64,000 nucleotides of DNA from Hyphomicrobiaceae bacterium (GTDB lineage: Bacteria > Pseudomonadota > Alphaproteobacteria > Rhizobiales > Hyphomicrobiaceae). Of this stretch, positions 18,121-27,380 are shown in pieces. A program made the position numbers and the translations under genes. Positions within the stretch are counted from its first letter, which is position 1. Each line of letters opens with the position of its first letter. The notes below the pieces were generated by a model, which saw nothing but the letters and a program-made list of their open reading frames with translations, was not told the DNA's origin and made no database searches. The stretch is taken from assembly GCA_025359185.1 (NCBI GenBank), contig JANYHF010000083.1, positions 1 to 64,000 on the forward strand, written 5' to 3'.

Positions 18121-18917
18121 GGTGTGCCCGGCGTAACGGCGGCGATGGCTTCGAGGAAACGCACATTGCCGCTCATGCCGGGGATCAGCCGCGCCGTCTC
18201 GCCGGCAAACGCCGCGCGCAATTCCACCAATTGCGAGACGCTGTCAATGCGCGCGCCGATGGCGATCACGCGCGCGGGCAAGTCTTCCCCCGTTTCATCA
18301 AGCGTGACATCAAGGTGCGAGCCGATGCGAATCGTGCGTAGCGCGTAAGATGGTATGTACACGCGCAATTCGACCGCCTTATCGGAGACGATCTCAATGA
18401 GCGGATCGCGAAATCCTACTGTTTCATGCGCATTGGCGATGCGCTCGACCACGCGGCCGTCATAGGGCGCCCGGATGCCGCAGTCGGTGACTTGTTTGCT
18501 GGCGACGTCAACTTGCGCGCGGGTCCGTTTCAACTCCGCCTCGGCCAATTGCACCTGCAAGCGGCTTGCGGCTCCGTTTTTGGCCAGTTCCCGCTTTACT
18601 GCCAACGACGCTGTTGCCGCCTCGGCCTCAGCTTCAACACGCTGGCGGTCGGCCACAAACGACGTGCAATCGAACTGCACCAGCGTGTCACCTGCCTTGA
18701 AAGCCTCACCGGTTTCGGGGCCGATCTGCTCAATGGTCGCTTGCAGCCGGCTTGACAGCCGCGCATGCAATAGCGGCACGACCAATCCGCGGATATGGTC
18801 CGGCGCAATGGGGAGTTTGAGCCCCCCGCCCGCCGTCATGTCACCGGCAGAAGCCGGCGTTACTGCCAAGGCTATCGCCAAGATGAGCTGAACCCTGATG
18901 AACCGGAGCACCATCAC
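18117..18917 (-). CDS. periplasmic efflux adaptor subunit (small HlyD/RND type)
   Basis: The 266-residue product begins with a signal peptide (FIRVQLILAIALAVTPASAG) and has the membrane-fusion layout: a split lipoyl domain (LQATIEQIGPETGEAFKAGD and GIRAPYDGRVVERIANAHETV), a short helical hairpin between, and a beta-barrel part (ELRVYIPSYALRTIRIGSHL). It is shorter than classical RND adaptors (350-400). Its start lies four bases after the TolC stop and its stop overlaps the next adaptor gene. Confidence 0.83.
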   Translation of the reverse strand: MMVLRFIRVQLILAIALAVTPASAGDMTAGGGLKLPIAPDHIRGLVVPLLHARLSSRLQATIEQIGPETGEAFKAGDTLVQFDCTSFVADRQRVEAEAEAATASLAVKRELAKNGAASRLQVQLAEAELKRTRAQVDVASKQVTDCGIRAPYDGRVVERIANAHETVGFRDPLIEIVSDKAVELRVYIPSYALRTIRIGSHLDVTLDETGEDLPARVIAIGARIDSVSQLVELRAAFAGETARLIPGMSGNVRFLEAIAAVTPGTP

Positions 18918-18921
18918 CCGC

Positions 18922-20505
18922 TCAACCCTTCGCGTTCATGGCGAGACGAGCCGTTGGCAGATCGATTCTCCAGTTGTTAATCAGCTTACGGATCTCTTGC
19001 TTAAGGCTGGCAACGCTCTGATGCTCGATTTCGAGTGGTAACCGGTTGGCACCGACGGAGTTCAGGATCCGGCCATAGGCGTTCTGGGCGTCGGAATAGG
19101 CGACCAGATATTGCAGCTCCGACACGGTCTTGTGCGATAGCGCCGTCAATGCCTCGATTTCCGAAGCCGAGGTCGCTGCCGTGCCGCTTGCCGCAACGGA
19201 GCTCAGTTCCACGTCCACACCGAACAGCCGGCCCGCGACCTTGAGGTTATCCTGCGCCAGGCCATAGCGCTGCACCGCGATCTGCACCTGCGCGATAACC
19301 GCCATGCTGAGCGCCGTGCGCCGGGCGTCGGCCACTTTCACGTCGCCTTGCGCAAGGTTGATCGAACGCTCCGCCGTCGCCAGTTCCATCAGGTTCTTGG
19401 TCAGGAAACCGGCGGCAATCGACCAGACATTGGTGTGCAGAAAGGTGTTGCTGTTGAAATCGCGGCCCGTCTTCAACTCGACGCCCGGCAGCAACCGCAC
19501 ATAGGCCGCATCGACTTCGGTGAGAGACATCCGCTTTTTGTAGTCCTCTTCGCGCAGCTCCGGCCGGTTTAACAGGGCAGTGCGTTGAAGATCCGGGAGA
19601 CGGGCGTCGAGGTGTGGCGAGGCCAGGTGCGAGAGATCAGGCACGGTGACGGTGAAATTTTCGCCCGGCCGCACATTGATGAGTGCGGCGAGTTCGGCTT
19701 TGGCCAGCAGCAGCTTGCGGCGAACTTCAGTGAGATCCTTCAAATTGCTGAGCAATTCGCGCTCGGCTCGAAGCTGGTCGGCAGGATCGGCGGCGCCCGA
19801 GTGCCGCACGCCCTGCGATTGGCTGATGGCGGATTCGATTCGCCTCACCAGCTCATCCACGCGCGGCAGCATGTGCTCGGCGGACACGGCGCGCCAATAG
19901 GCATCGCGGATATCCTGCACCATGTTCTGCACCACTTTCAGGCGGTGCTCCTCGGCAATCAGCACCTCGTCGGCGCGCTCCTTGGAGTGCAGATAGGTGA
20001 GACCGAAATCCAGCACGTTCCAGACCATGCTGAGATCGGCCGTGTACACTTGCTTGTCCTCGCTGGTGGAAACTTCCAGCGACTGCGCGCCGGTCAGCAG
20101 CGACCGGCTCGATGACCCGGCGTAACTGTCGCGGGCATTGTAGCCGGCCGAGGCGACGATTTTCGGCAGCATCCCGGTCGCGTCCTGTTGCAGGCGAGCA
20201 TCAGCAAAGCCGATCTCCATAAGCTTCAGGCGCTTGTCCAGGTTGTATTTGAGACCACGCGCGATGGCCTCGTAAAGATCAACCGGCCCCGACAGCGGCT
20301 CTTGAGCTGCGAACATCAGGTGTGCGTCGCCTTGCAGCCTTCCGAGTCGTGCCGCGTCGCTGAGTGGCACCGGCAGAACCGCGCATCCGCCCAAGCTCAG
20401 ACAGGCCGCTGCCACGCCCATCGCCAGCACCTGCCGAACCATCCGGCTGCTGATTATAGTCATCCCCTTGCCCATCATGACCCCCTGTGTCCCGCTGCTG
20501 CGCAT
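18922..20505 (-). CDS. TolC-family outer-membrane lipoprotein
   Basis: This TolC/OprM-type channel (up to 527 residues) has a lipoprotein signal ending LSLGGC, with the lipidated Cys near residue 41, and two long repeats of alpha-helical barrel hairpins (about 75-290 and 300-505), ending in a C-terminal region typical of the family. It should form the outer-membrane exit duct for the adaptor genes that follow. A better start than ATG 20505 may be ATG 20478 or 20475, which lie just after AGGGGG. It is the first gene of the run and is divergent from the RTX gene. Confidence 0.87.
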   Translation of the reverse strand: MRSSGTQGVMMGKGMTIISSRMVRQVLAMGVAAACLSLGGCAVLPVPLSDAARLGRLQGDAHLMFAAQEPLSGPVDLYEAIARGLKYNLDKRLKLMEIGFADARLQQDATGMLPKIVASAGYNARDSYAGSSSRSLLTGAQSLEVSTSEDKQVYTADLSMVWNVLDFGLTYLHSKERADEVLIAEEHRLKVVQNMVQDIRDAYWRAVSAEHMLPRVDELVRRIESAISQSQGVRHSGAADPADQLRAERELLSNLKDLTEVRRKLLLAKAELAALINVRPGENFTVTVPDLSHLASPHLDARLPDLQRTALLNRPELREEDYKKRMSLTEVDAAYVRLLPGVELKTGRDFNSNTFLHTNVWSIAAGFLTKNLMELATAERSINLAQGDVKVADARRTALSMAVIAQVQIAVQRYGLAQDNLKVAGRLFGVDVELSSVAASGTAATSASEIEALTALSHKTVSELQYLVAYSDAQNAYGRILNSVGANRLPLEIEHQSVASLKQEIRKLINNWRIDLPTARLAMNAKG

Positions 20506-20787
20506 TCAATTCGTGATGTTGTAAGTCTTTTGTAAGAATTTTTATGTCTCTCTAAGACCATACTGATTCGCATTCAGGGTCAAGGCGGCGAGCGGATGCC
20601 AGCTCGTTTCACAGCGCAACGGTGCTGGAATACAGCAGATAATCTGCTCCAAGACTAATCTGATCCGGCCGTGAACGAAAAATTTACGATGCTGTAATCG
20701 CTTCACAATTTCATAACCAGCCGCGTGTGATCTTGCCAACCTGACAAGAAACGCAGTGGCTCAGCATTCGACCAGGACGGGACAGTC
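20506..20787. promoter_or_regulatory. divergent control region with 15-base perfect palindrome
   Basis: This AT-richer region separates the TolC-led run (minus) from the RTX gene (plus). It contains AGCAGATAATCTGCT at 20634-20648, a perfect 7-1-7 dyad, and a tandem TGTAAG motif close to the TolC gene. The position and symmetry fit an operator for a dimeric regulator shared by the two units. No regulator gene lies beside it. Confidence 0.5.
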
Positions 20788-21651
20788 ATGCCCTATCAGA
20801 CCAAAGGCACTCCGGACAACGACTACATCATTCTGCAAGGATCGGGTTTGCATCAGGCCTCAGGCGGCGCCGGCAATGATTACGTCTTTGGCAGCGAACA
20901 AAACGACACGCTCTATGGCGGCGCGGGCAATGACCCAATGGGCGGCTCTGCTGGCGGCGATCTCATGTACGGCGGCACCGGCAATGATGGCATGTGGGGC
21001 GGTGGGGGCAGCGATACGCTGAAAGGCGGCGAAGGCAACGACACGCTCCGTGGCGACGGCGGCGGGCAAGACTCGCTTTACGGCGGCAAGGGCGACGACG
21101 TCATGTATGCCTTTACCGACGACAAGGGTGCCGTCCAGTATCTCGCCTCCGACACCGCAAAAATGTATGGCGGCACAGGCAACGACACCATGTTCGGCGG
21201 CATCGGCAACGACACGCTCGTTGGCGGCAAGGGTGATGACGCCTTGGCTGGCGGCGCTGGTGACGACTCGCTCTACGGCGGCATTGGCAATGACATGATC
21301 AAAGGCGACGCAGGCAATGACACCATTCGCGGCGGCCAGGGTAGTGACACTCTCACTGGTGGCGACGGCAACGACACGTTTGTCTGGTTCAAGGGCGATG
21401 TCACCAAGTCCGTTGGCACCGTTGACCACATCACCGATTTCGCCAATGGCGACGTCATCGACATGACTGCGGTCTTCAAGACCATCACCACCGACCACAC
21501 CGTGCGCGTGCTGCTCACGACAGTCGGTGCCGATCAGGTGCTATCGGCACAGCTCCACAAGGGCGCCGCGTTTACGGATGTCGTCGTGCTGGACGGCCAT
21601 AATGACCTGACCATCGCCGATCTTCTGGCAACGCACGCGTTGCTGGTCTAG
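20788..21651 (+). CDS. RTX calcium-binding secreted protein
   Basis: The 287-residue product consists mostly of about fourteen glycine/aspartate nonapeptides of the form GGxGxDxxx (for example GGAGNDYVF, GGTGNDTMF, GGIGNDTLV, GGQGSDTLT), which bind calcium and fold into a parallel beta-roll outside the cell. It has no N-terminal signal peptide. The C-terminus (DTFVWFKGD, DHITDFANGDVIDM, and a hydrophobic end TIADLLATHALLV) matches the type I secretion C-terminal target region. It has no enzymatic or adhesion domain. The divergent TolC/HlyD genes are the obvious export candidates. Confidence 0.92.
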   Translation: MPYQTKGTPDNDYIILQGSGLHQASGGAGNDYVFGSEQNDTLYGGAGNDPMGGSAGGDLMYGGTGNDGMWGGGGSDTLKGGEGNDTLRGDGGGQDSLYGGKGDDVMYAFTDDKGAVQYLASDTAKMYGGTGNDTMFGGIGNDTLVGGKGDDALAGGAGDDSLYGGIGNDMIKGDAGNDTIRGGQGSDTLTGGDGNDTFVWFKGDVTKSVGTVDHITDFANGDVIDMTAVFKTITTDHTVRVLLTTVGADQVLSAQLHKGAAFTDVVVLDGHNDLTIADLLATHALLV

Positions 21652-21774
21652 GTTCAACAGCACATTGCAAAGGCGCGGGAACCGCAGATCGTTTCCTGCG
21701 CCGTTTCCTGCGCCGCTTGCTGTCGGGCCCTCTGTCTGGTCAACTGACGCCTTGATCCCCGGCAGGAGGCGCCG

Positions 21775-22548
21775 ATGACTTTTAGCGACAGAGTGCGCCT
21801 GGATGGCCGTGTGGCGTTTGTCACTGGCGCATCCAGCGGACTGGGTGCACATTTTGCTTCAACGCTGGTAACGGCCGGGGCTGTGGTGGCCATCGCGGCC
21901 CGACGTGCGGGCCGCCTGGAGGCGCTGGCCAAATCGATCCGCGAGGCGGGCGGCACGGTGCTCACGGTTGAATTGGATGTGACCGACCCCGCCTCTGTGG
22001 AGGCCGCCGTTGCCGCTACCGAGGCCGCGCTCGGCCCGATCCAGATCCTCATCAATAACGCCGGGGTTGGCGAACCGGCCAGCTTCCTAGATACCACCGA
22101 GGACCAATGGCGGCATCATCTCGGCGTCAATCTCGATGGCGTGGCGCGGGTCGGGCGCGTGGTCGCCAAGCGCATGGTGGCGCATGGCAAGGGCGGCAGC
22201 ATTGTCAACACAGCGTCCATCGTTGGCTTCATGGTGGCGCGCGGCATTTCGGCTTACGCGGTCTCCAAAGCGGCCGTGGTCCAGCTGACCAAGGCCATGG
22301 CGTTAGAGTTGGCGCCACACAAGATCCGGGTGAACGCGCTCGCGCCGGGTTACGTGCCGACTGAGATCAACGCCGATTTTCTGGCCTCGGACACGGGCAA
22401 AAAGATGCTGTCGCGGTTCCCGATGCAGCGCGCCGGACGTCTCGACGAACTCGACGGGCCGCTGTTGCTGCTGGCCTCCGATGCCGGATCGTATATGACG
22501 GGCAGTATCGTCGTTGTCGACGGCGGCACTCTGTTGTCGCCAGGCTGA
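21775..22548 (+). CDS. SDR-family oxidoreductase
   Basis: This classical short-chain dehydrogenase/reductase (257 residues) has the nucleotide motif TGASSGLG near residue 17, NNAG near 93, the catalytic Ser followed by YAVSK (active-site Tyr and Lys), and a normal C-terminus (GSIVVVDGGTL). The arginines after the second strand (ARRAGR) suggest NADP(H) preference. The acyl-CoA dehydrogenase starts nine bases later, so a role in acyl-CoA or related acid oxidation is likely. Confidence 0.9.
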   Translation: MTFSDRVRLDGRVAFVTGASSGLGAHFASTLVTAGAVVAIAARRAGRLEALAKSIREAGGTVLTVELDVTDPASVEAAVAATEAALGPIQILINNAGVGEPASFLDTTEDQWRHHLGVNLDGVARVGRVVAKRMVAHGKGGSIVNTASIVGFMVARGISAYAVSKAAVVQLTKAMALELAPHKIRVNALAPGYVPTEINADFLASDTGKKMLSRFPMQRAGRLDELDGPLLLLASDAGSYMTGSIVVVDGGTLLSPG

Positions 22549-22557
22549 GGTTTTCTC

Positions 22558-23757
22558 ATGATTGATTTTTCGCTTACCCCTGAAACGGACGCCATTCGCT
22601 TGCGGACCAAAGCGTTTGTCGCCGAGCACATCCTGCCGCTGGAAACGGATCTCGCCAACTACGACGAACACGAAAACATCCGTAGCGATCTGATGGAGGC
22701 GGTACGTATGAGGGCGCGTGCCGCTGGCCTTTGGTCGCCGCAAGTGCCGAAGGAGCGGGGCGGCATGGGCCTCTCGGTGACCGCGCAAGCCGTCATGTAC
22801 GAAGAAGCGAACTACTCGATTTTCGGCCCCGTCTGTTTCAATTGCGCGGCACCTGATGACGGCAATATGCGTGTGCTGAATCAGATCGGCACTGAGGCGC
22901 AGAAGGCCAAATGGCTGCAACCGATCATCGACGGCAAAGTGCGCGGGGCGATTGTCATGACGGAGCCGCATCCTGGCGGCGGGTCCGATCCGACGATGAT
23001 GAAAACGACGGCGGTGCGCCAGGGCGATAAATGGGTTGTGAACGGCCGCAAGTGGTTCATCACGGGCGCGGGCTGGGCGTCGCACTTTATCCTGCTCGCC
23101 CGTACCTCCGATGAACCGCGCCGCGAGCTAACGGCCTTCATGTTTCACAAAGATAATCCTGGTTTCAAAATCATCCGCAAAGTGCCGATCATGGGGCCTG
23201 AAGAGCATGGCGGGCATTGCGAGCTGGAGCTGACGAACCTGGAAATCCCCGACGAGGACCGGCTGATCGGCGTTGGCGAGGGGATGCGAGTCGTCCAGAC
23301 CCGGCTGGTACCCGCGCGGCTCACCCATTGTATGCGCTGGCTCGGCCTTGCCCGCCGCTCGATGGCGATTGCCGCCGAATACGTAAGCCGGCGCGAGGCC
23401 TTCGGGCAGAAACTGGCGGCGCGCGAAAGCGTGCAGATGGCGCTCGGCGATGTGGCCAAGGATATCCAGATCGGCCGCCTGCTGGTCATGCACGCCGCCT
23501 GGACGCTGGATCAGGGCGGCAAGGGCATGAAGGAAACGTCGATGGCCAAAGTTTATGTCGCCAATCTGCTGCATAAGGCCGTCGACACGGCCATCCAGCT
23601 CAACGGCGCGCGCGGCTATTCGAAGGACACAATTTTGGAGTGGATCTACCGCTATGCGCGCCAGGCCCGAATTCTCGACGGCGCCGATGAGGTGCACAAA
23701 ATGATCCTTGCCCGTGCCTATGCCAAGGAGGGCGAGGAGTTTTGGCATTGGGGGTGA
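22558..23757 (+). CDS. acyl-CoA dehydrogenase family protein
   Basis: This flavoenzyme (399 residues) introduces an alpha,beta double bond into an acyl-CoA, passing electrons to ETF. It shows the three-domain pattern: an N-terminal helical part, a central beta domain with MTEPHPGGGSDPT and WVVNGRKWFITGAG, and C-terminal helices with RREAFGQKL and LNGARGYSKD. It pairs with the SDR gene just upstream. Chain length cannot be inferred. Confidence 0.92.
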   Translation: MIDFSLTPETDAIRLRTKAFVAEHILPLETDLANYDEHENIRSDLMEAVRMRARAAGLWSPQVPKERGGMGLSVTAQAVMYEEANYSIFGPVCFNCAAPDDGNMRVLNQIGTEAQKAKWLQPIIDGKVRGAIVMTEPHPGGGSDPTMMKTTAVRQGDKWVVNGRKWFITGAGWASHFILLARTSDEPRRELTAFMFHKDNPGFKIIRKVPIMGPEEHGGHCELELTNLEIPDEDRLIGVGEGMRVVQTRLVPARLTHCMRWLGLARRSMAIAAEYVSRREAFGQKLAARESVQMALGDVAKDIQIGRLLVMHAAWTLDQGGKGMKETSMAKVYVANLLHKAVDTAIQLNGARGYSKDTILEWIYRYARQARILDGADEVHKMILARAYAKEGEEFWHWG

Positions 23758-23790
23758 GAGTGTTGGCTATTGATAGCGCTGGGCAAAGAG

Positions 23791-23954
23791 CAACCCCTCA
23801 TCCTGTCCGTGTCCCCACGGGAGAGGGTACGATTGAGCCGATGGCTGATCGTCTTGCGTCCCCTCTCCGATCTTCGCCAGTGACGGCCGGCTCCCCTGAG
23901 GGGAGTCGCCACTGGCCATCAAAGATACTTCGAGTGGGACAGGGTGAGGGGTTG
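23791..23954. repeat. palindromic intergenic repeat (CAACCCCTCA family)
   Basis: Left end CAACCCCTCATCCTGTCC and right end GGACAGGGTGAGGGGTTG form near-perfect inverted arms; a second inner palindrome is degenerate. It belongs to the same family as the units at 31813 and 50625. The right arm runs into the probable start of the next gene. Confidence 0.75.
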
Positions 23955-25484
23955 CTCAGGGCACTCCTTATCAAATCGCATTTCGCTATTTTCTTCCTGC
24001 TGACTGTCATTGTCTGCTTGCCCATACCCGCCTCGGCCAATTGGCTCACCAGCCTCGGTGAGATCGCTTCGACGGCTGGCCGGACCGGCGGCAAGCTGGC
24101 CGGCGAGGTGAGCATCGGGCTCGAAAGCGCGGCCAAGATCATCAGTAAGCTGCCGGCTGAATTGCAGAAGGGCGCAATCGCGGCCGAGGCGCTGCCCGAT
24201 GGCGCTTGGCGCTTGCGCAATGCGGCGGGCGAAACCATCACGGCCACCACCCCTGAGGGCATTCGCGGCGCGCTGACTGGCCTGGAGCCGGGCCTCAAAG
24301 AAACCGGAAGTTTCTCATTCTACGTCAATGAAGACGCGGCCTTTCAGAACGTCACCGCGCTTGAGGCCCTCCCGTCCGATGCGCAAATCCATGTCGCAAT
24401 TGATGATGCGAGCTATCCGCTGTTGCGCCAGGGCAAGGGCGATGCTGCCAAACTTTTCGCGGAACTGGACGGCAATCTTATTATCAGCATCGCTGACCGC
24501 ACTTTGTTCGACGAAGCCATCTGGCAGTTGAAGCGGCCGCTTGGCAAGGCGGGCATCCGGGTGCTGTCGCTGGATGGCGGAGGCGCAAGAGCACTGCCCG
24601 CTGCTGGCCGCCGGAGTGGCGAAGGATTGCCGCTGGCCGAGACCATAGACGTCGCAGTACTGGACACGGCCTTCGCATCCATCCGAGGCCAGACCGTTAT
24701 CGTGAGTGGCAAAATCGAAGCAGGTGCAGTTGGTTTCACAGGTGTCTCGGGCAAGACGGGCTCGATCCCCCTCGCTGATCTCACGCGCGCTGCTGAAGCG
24801 CAAGACGTCAATCTGCTGATGCTGGACGCTGGCACACCTAAGCAGCCAGGCGGCACCACCTGGCTCTGGCAGGAGCGCGGTATCGCCAATCTCAACACCG
24901 CGATGGCCCACACGACGCTGGGCCATTTCATCTCGGCTTTGTCGCGCGGGCAAGGCCGGATCACCATCGCCACTGATTGGGGCGAGGGCGGACATTTCCG
25001 GCTGACGGCGGTCCCGGCAGCAAGCGATGCGCCCGCCGCCAGCGCCGCCGCCCCGCAAGCAGGACTTGGCGAGCGGGCCGCGGAGTTTGCCGCCCATGTG
25101 GCCGAGAAGCTCGCAGGCAACGTCGCTCCGCAATCGACAGTCATCAGCCTGAACAGCCGCTACACCCAATGGGATCTCGATCACCGTCTCATCCCAGGCG
25201 TGCCGGCCTGGATCCTTTACGCCTATGCGGCCGGTTGGGTCAGCGGGCTGATCGCTTTTACCGAGACCCGACGCTGGTGGCGGTTCCTCACTCGCGGCTG
25301 GCTGAGCGCTGCGCCAAGCTGGCCGCGCCGTACCATCATGACTGCGGTCTATTGGTTGATCTTTACACCGCTCGTTGGCTGGCCAGCGCTTATGTCCTTC
25401 TTTGTCCGGTCTATTATCGAACAAATCGTGGCCTTCTTTCGCTTGCTGGCGTGGCCATTCCGGCGCAAACAGCACAGCGCGTAA
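23952..25484 (+). CDS. secreted/membrane protein of unknown function
   Basis: The 510-residue product is not recognised. It has a signal-like N-terminus (FAIFFLLTVIVCLPIPASA), a long soluble region probably outside the cytoplasm (about 30-435, with VLSLDGGGARALPAAGRRSG and several alternating strand-helix stretches), and two C-terminal hydrophobic segments (AWILYAYAAGWVSGLIAF and YWLIFTPLVGWPALMSFFV) followed by a basic tail. The start is uncertain: TTG 23952 and GTG 23934 both lie in the repeat just upstream, and the frame is open to 23742 over repeat-derived sequence. An SDR gene follows after 15 bases. Confidence 0.65.
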   Translation: MLRALLIKSHFAIFFLLTVIVCLPIPASANWLTSLGEIASTAGRTGGKLAGEVSIGLESAAKIISKLPAELQKGAIAAEALPDGAWRLRNAAGETITATTPEGIRGALTGLEPGLKETGSFSFYVNEDAAFQNVTALEALPSDAQIHVAIDDASYPLLRQGKGDAAKLFAELDGNLIISIADRTLFDEAIWQLKRPLGKAGIRVLSLDGGGARALPAAGRRSGEGLPLAETIDVAVLDTAFASIRGQTVIVSGKIEAGAVGFTGVSGKTGSIPLADLTRAAEAQDVNLLMLDAGTPKQPGGTTWLWQERGIANLNTAMAHTTLGHFISALSRGQGRITIATDWGEGGHFRLTAVPAASDAPAASAAAPQAGLGERAAEFAAHVAEKLAGNVAPQSTVISLNSRYTQWDLDHRLIPGVPAWILYAYAAGWVSGLIAFTETRRWWRFLTRGWLSAAPSWPRRTIMTAVYWLIFTPLVGWPALMSFFVRSIIEQIVAFFRLLAWPFRRKQHSA

Positions 25485-25499
25485 ACAAGGACTGATGCG

Positions 25500-26363
25500 A
25501 TGCCCGCACTCAAAGGCAAGACGCTGTTCATCACCGGAGCTAGCCGGGGCATTGGCCTCGCCATTGCTCTGCGCGCGGCCCGCGACGGTGCCAACGTCGC
25601 CATTGCCGCCAAGACGGTAACAGCCCACCCCAAGCTGGAAGGCACCATCCACACAGCGGCGGCGGCCATTGAGGCGGCGGGTGGCAAGGCTTTGGCCGTC
25701 CAGTGCGATATCCGCAGCGAGGACGAGGTTGCGGCGGCCGTTGCGGCGACGGTGGCGGCCTTCGGCGGCATCGATATCTGCGTCAACAATGCCAGCGCGA
25801 TTTCGCTCACCAAAACCGAAGCCACCGAAATGAAGCGCTTTGACCTGATGATGGGCGTCAACGCGCGCGGCACATTCCTGACCTCGAAACTCTGCATTCC
25901 CTATTTGCGCAAATCGGCGAACCCGCACATTCTCATGCTGTCACCGCCCCTCGAAATGGCCGCCAGATGGTTCGCGCCGCATCTCGCCTATTCGATGGCG
26001 AAGTTCGGCATGAGTCTCTGTGTGCTCGGCTTGTCAGCTGAACTGAAAAAGGACGGTATCGCCGTGAACGCCCTGTGGCCGCGCACGACCATCGCCACGG
26101 CCGCCATCGCCAACATCGTCGGCGGCGCGGACATGATGCGCACAAGCCGCAAGCCCGAAATCCTCGCCGATGCCGCGCACATGATCTTCACGACACCATC
26201 GCGCGAGCTGACGGGTCAGTTCCTCATCGACGACACCTTCCTGACCTCGCGCAGTATCACCGATCTCGATCAGTACCGTGTCGATCCTACTCGTGACATG
26301 ACCCCTGATTTCTTCGTCCCAGCCAGCAGCCTGCCGCCGCAGTCGCTGAAAGCCGTCGCGTGA
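25500..26363 (+). CDS. SDR-family oxidoreductase, HSDL2-like
   Basis: The 287-residue product has TGASRGIG near residue 13, NNAS near 97, and YSMAK as the active-site Tyr/Lys. The insertion AIAAKTVTAHPKLEGTIHTA is characteristic of the hydroxysteroid-dehydrogenase-like 2 group. It is longer than classical SDRs because of the C-terminal tail (residues about 245-287). The substrate is unknown. The next gene's true start is 38 bases downstream. Confidence 0.88.
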   Translation: MPALKGKTLFITGASRGIGLAIALRAARDGANVAIAAKTVTAHPKLEGTIHTAAAAIEAAGGKALAVQCDIRSEDEVAAAVAATVAAFGGIDICVNNASAISLTKTEATEMKRFDLMMGVNARGTFLTSKLCIPYLRKSANPHILMLSPPLEMAARWFAPHLAYSMAKFGMSLCVLGLSAELKKDGIAVNALWPRTTIATAAIANIVGGADMMRTSRKPEILADAAHMIFTTPSRELTGQFLIDDTFLTSRSITDLDQYRVDPTRDMTPDFFVPASSLPPQSLKAVA

Positions 26364-26401
26364 CCCGGTGCCCGGCACCCAGTCTCCACCAAAATACACA
26401 C

Positions 26402-27346
26402 ATGCCCACACTTCTCTTGACCCATCCCGCTTGCCTCCTGCACGACACCGGCCCCGGCCATCCCGAGCGGCCGGACCGGCTGCGCGTCGTAGACAAGGCG
26501 CTCGCTGATCCGCGCTTTGCCGGCCTTACCCGTGCCGAAGCGCCGCTCGCCAACACGGCCATCATCGAACTGGTACATTCCGCCGCCTACATCGACGCCA
26601 TCCGCAAGGCCGAGCCGCCGACGCCGGACAGCCCGCGCGTAATGCTCGACAGCGATACGCCGATGTCCCACGGCAGTTTCGAAGCGGCGATGCGGGCGTG
26701 CGGCGCGGCCATCGAGGCCGTCGATCAGGTCATGACGGGCAAAGCGCATAACGCTTTTTGCGCCACCCGGCCGCCCGGCCACCACGCCGAGACCAACTCG
26801 GTCCAAGGTTTCTGCTTTTTCTCCAACGCTGCTATCGCCGCCAAACACGCCCGCGCCCGGCACGGCGCCGAGCGGGTCGCCGTCGTCGATTTCGACGTGC
26901 ATCACGGCAATGGCACGCAGGAAATCTTCTGGAACGAGCGCAACCTGTTCTACGCCTCGACCCACCAGATGCCGCTGTTTCCCGGCAGCGGCGCCCTGCG
27001 CGAAACCGGCGCCTTCGACAACGTCTGCAACGCGCCGATGCGCGCGGGCGACGGCGGCCACGAATTCCGCGACGCTTTCAACAGCCGCATCCTGCCCGCC
27101 TTGCGCAACTTCGGCTTCGACCTGCTGATCATCTCGGCCGGGTTCGACGCCCACCGCGACGATCCGCTGGGTGGCCTCACGCTCGCCGCGGACGATTTCG
27201 CCTGGATGACGCACAAGCTCGTTGACATGGCTGTGGCCAAAGCCCACGGACGGGTCGTTTCCGTGCTCGAAGGCGGCTATGATCTCGGCGGATTGGCAAA
27301 TTCTGCAGCCGCTCATGTGTCCGTGCTGATGGAAGCTGCGTCGTGA
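26402..27346 (+). CDS. histone-deacetylase-family hydrolase
   Basis: This class II HDAC/acetylpolyamine amidohydrolase-like enzyme (314 residues) probably deacetylates a small amide or polyamine. Its zinc-site motifs are visible: RPPGHHAE (tandem His), [23 protein letters not shown] and [12 protein letters not shown] 26402 was chosen because the family's N-terminus starts there ([16 protein letters not shown]), although the frame is open upstream into the SDR gene. xseB follows after 34 bases. Confidence 0.92.
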   Translation: MPTLLLTHPACLLHDTGPGHPERPDRLRVVDKALADPRFAGLTRAEAPLANTAIIELVHSAAYIDAIRKAEPPTPDSPRVMLDSDTPMSHGSFEAAMRACGAAIEAVDQVMTGKAHNAFCATRPPGHHAETNSVQGFCFFSNAAIAAKHARARHGAERVAVVDFDVHHGNGTQEIFWNERNLFYASTHQMPLFPGSGALRETGAFDNVCNAPMRAGDGGHEFRDAFNSRILPALRNFGFDLLIISAGFDAHRDDPLGGLTLAADDFAWMTHKLVDMAVAKAHGRVVSVLEGGYDLGGLANSAAAHVSVLMEAAS

Positions 27347-27380
27347 GCGTGGGCACAACCAAGTGACGATGGAGGCAAGC

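Noticed and set aside
20860-21498. Minus-strand frame of 212 residues rich in Ala/Val
   Set aside because: It mirrors the glycine/aspartate repeats of the RTX gene, which always leave the opposite strand open.
24315-25928. Minus-strand frame of 537 residues
   Set aside because: It is antisense to the unknown exported protein and an SDR gene and shows no recognisable motif.
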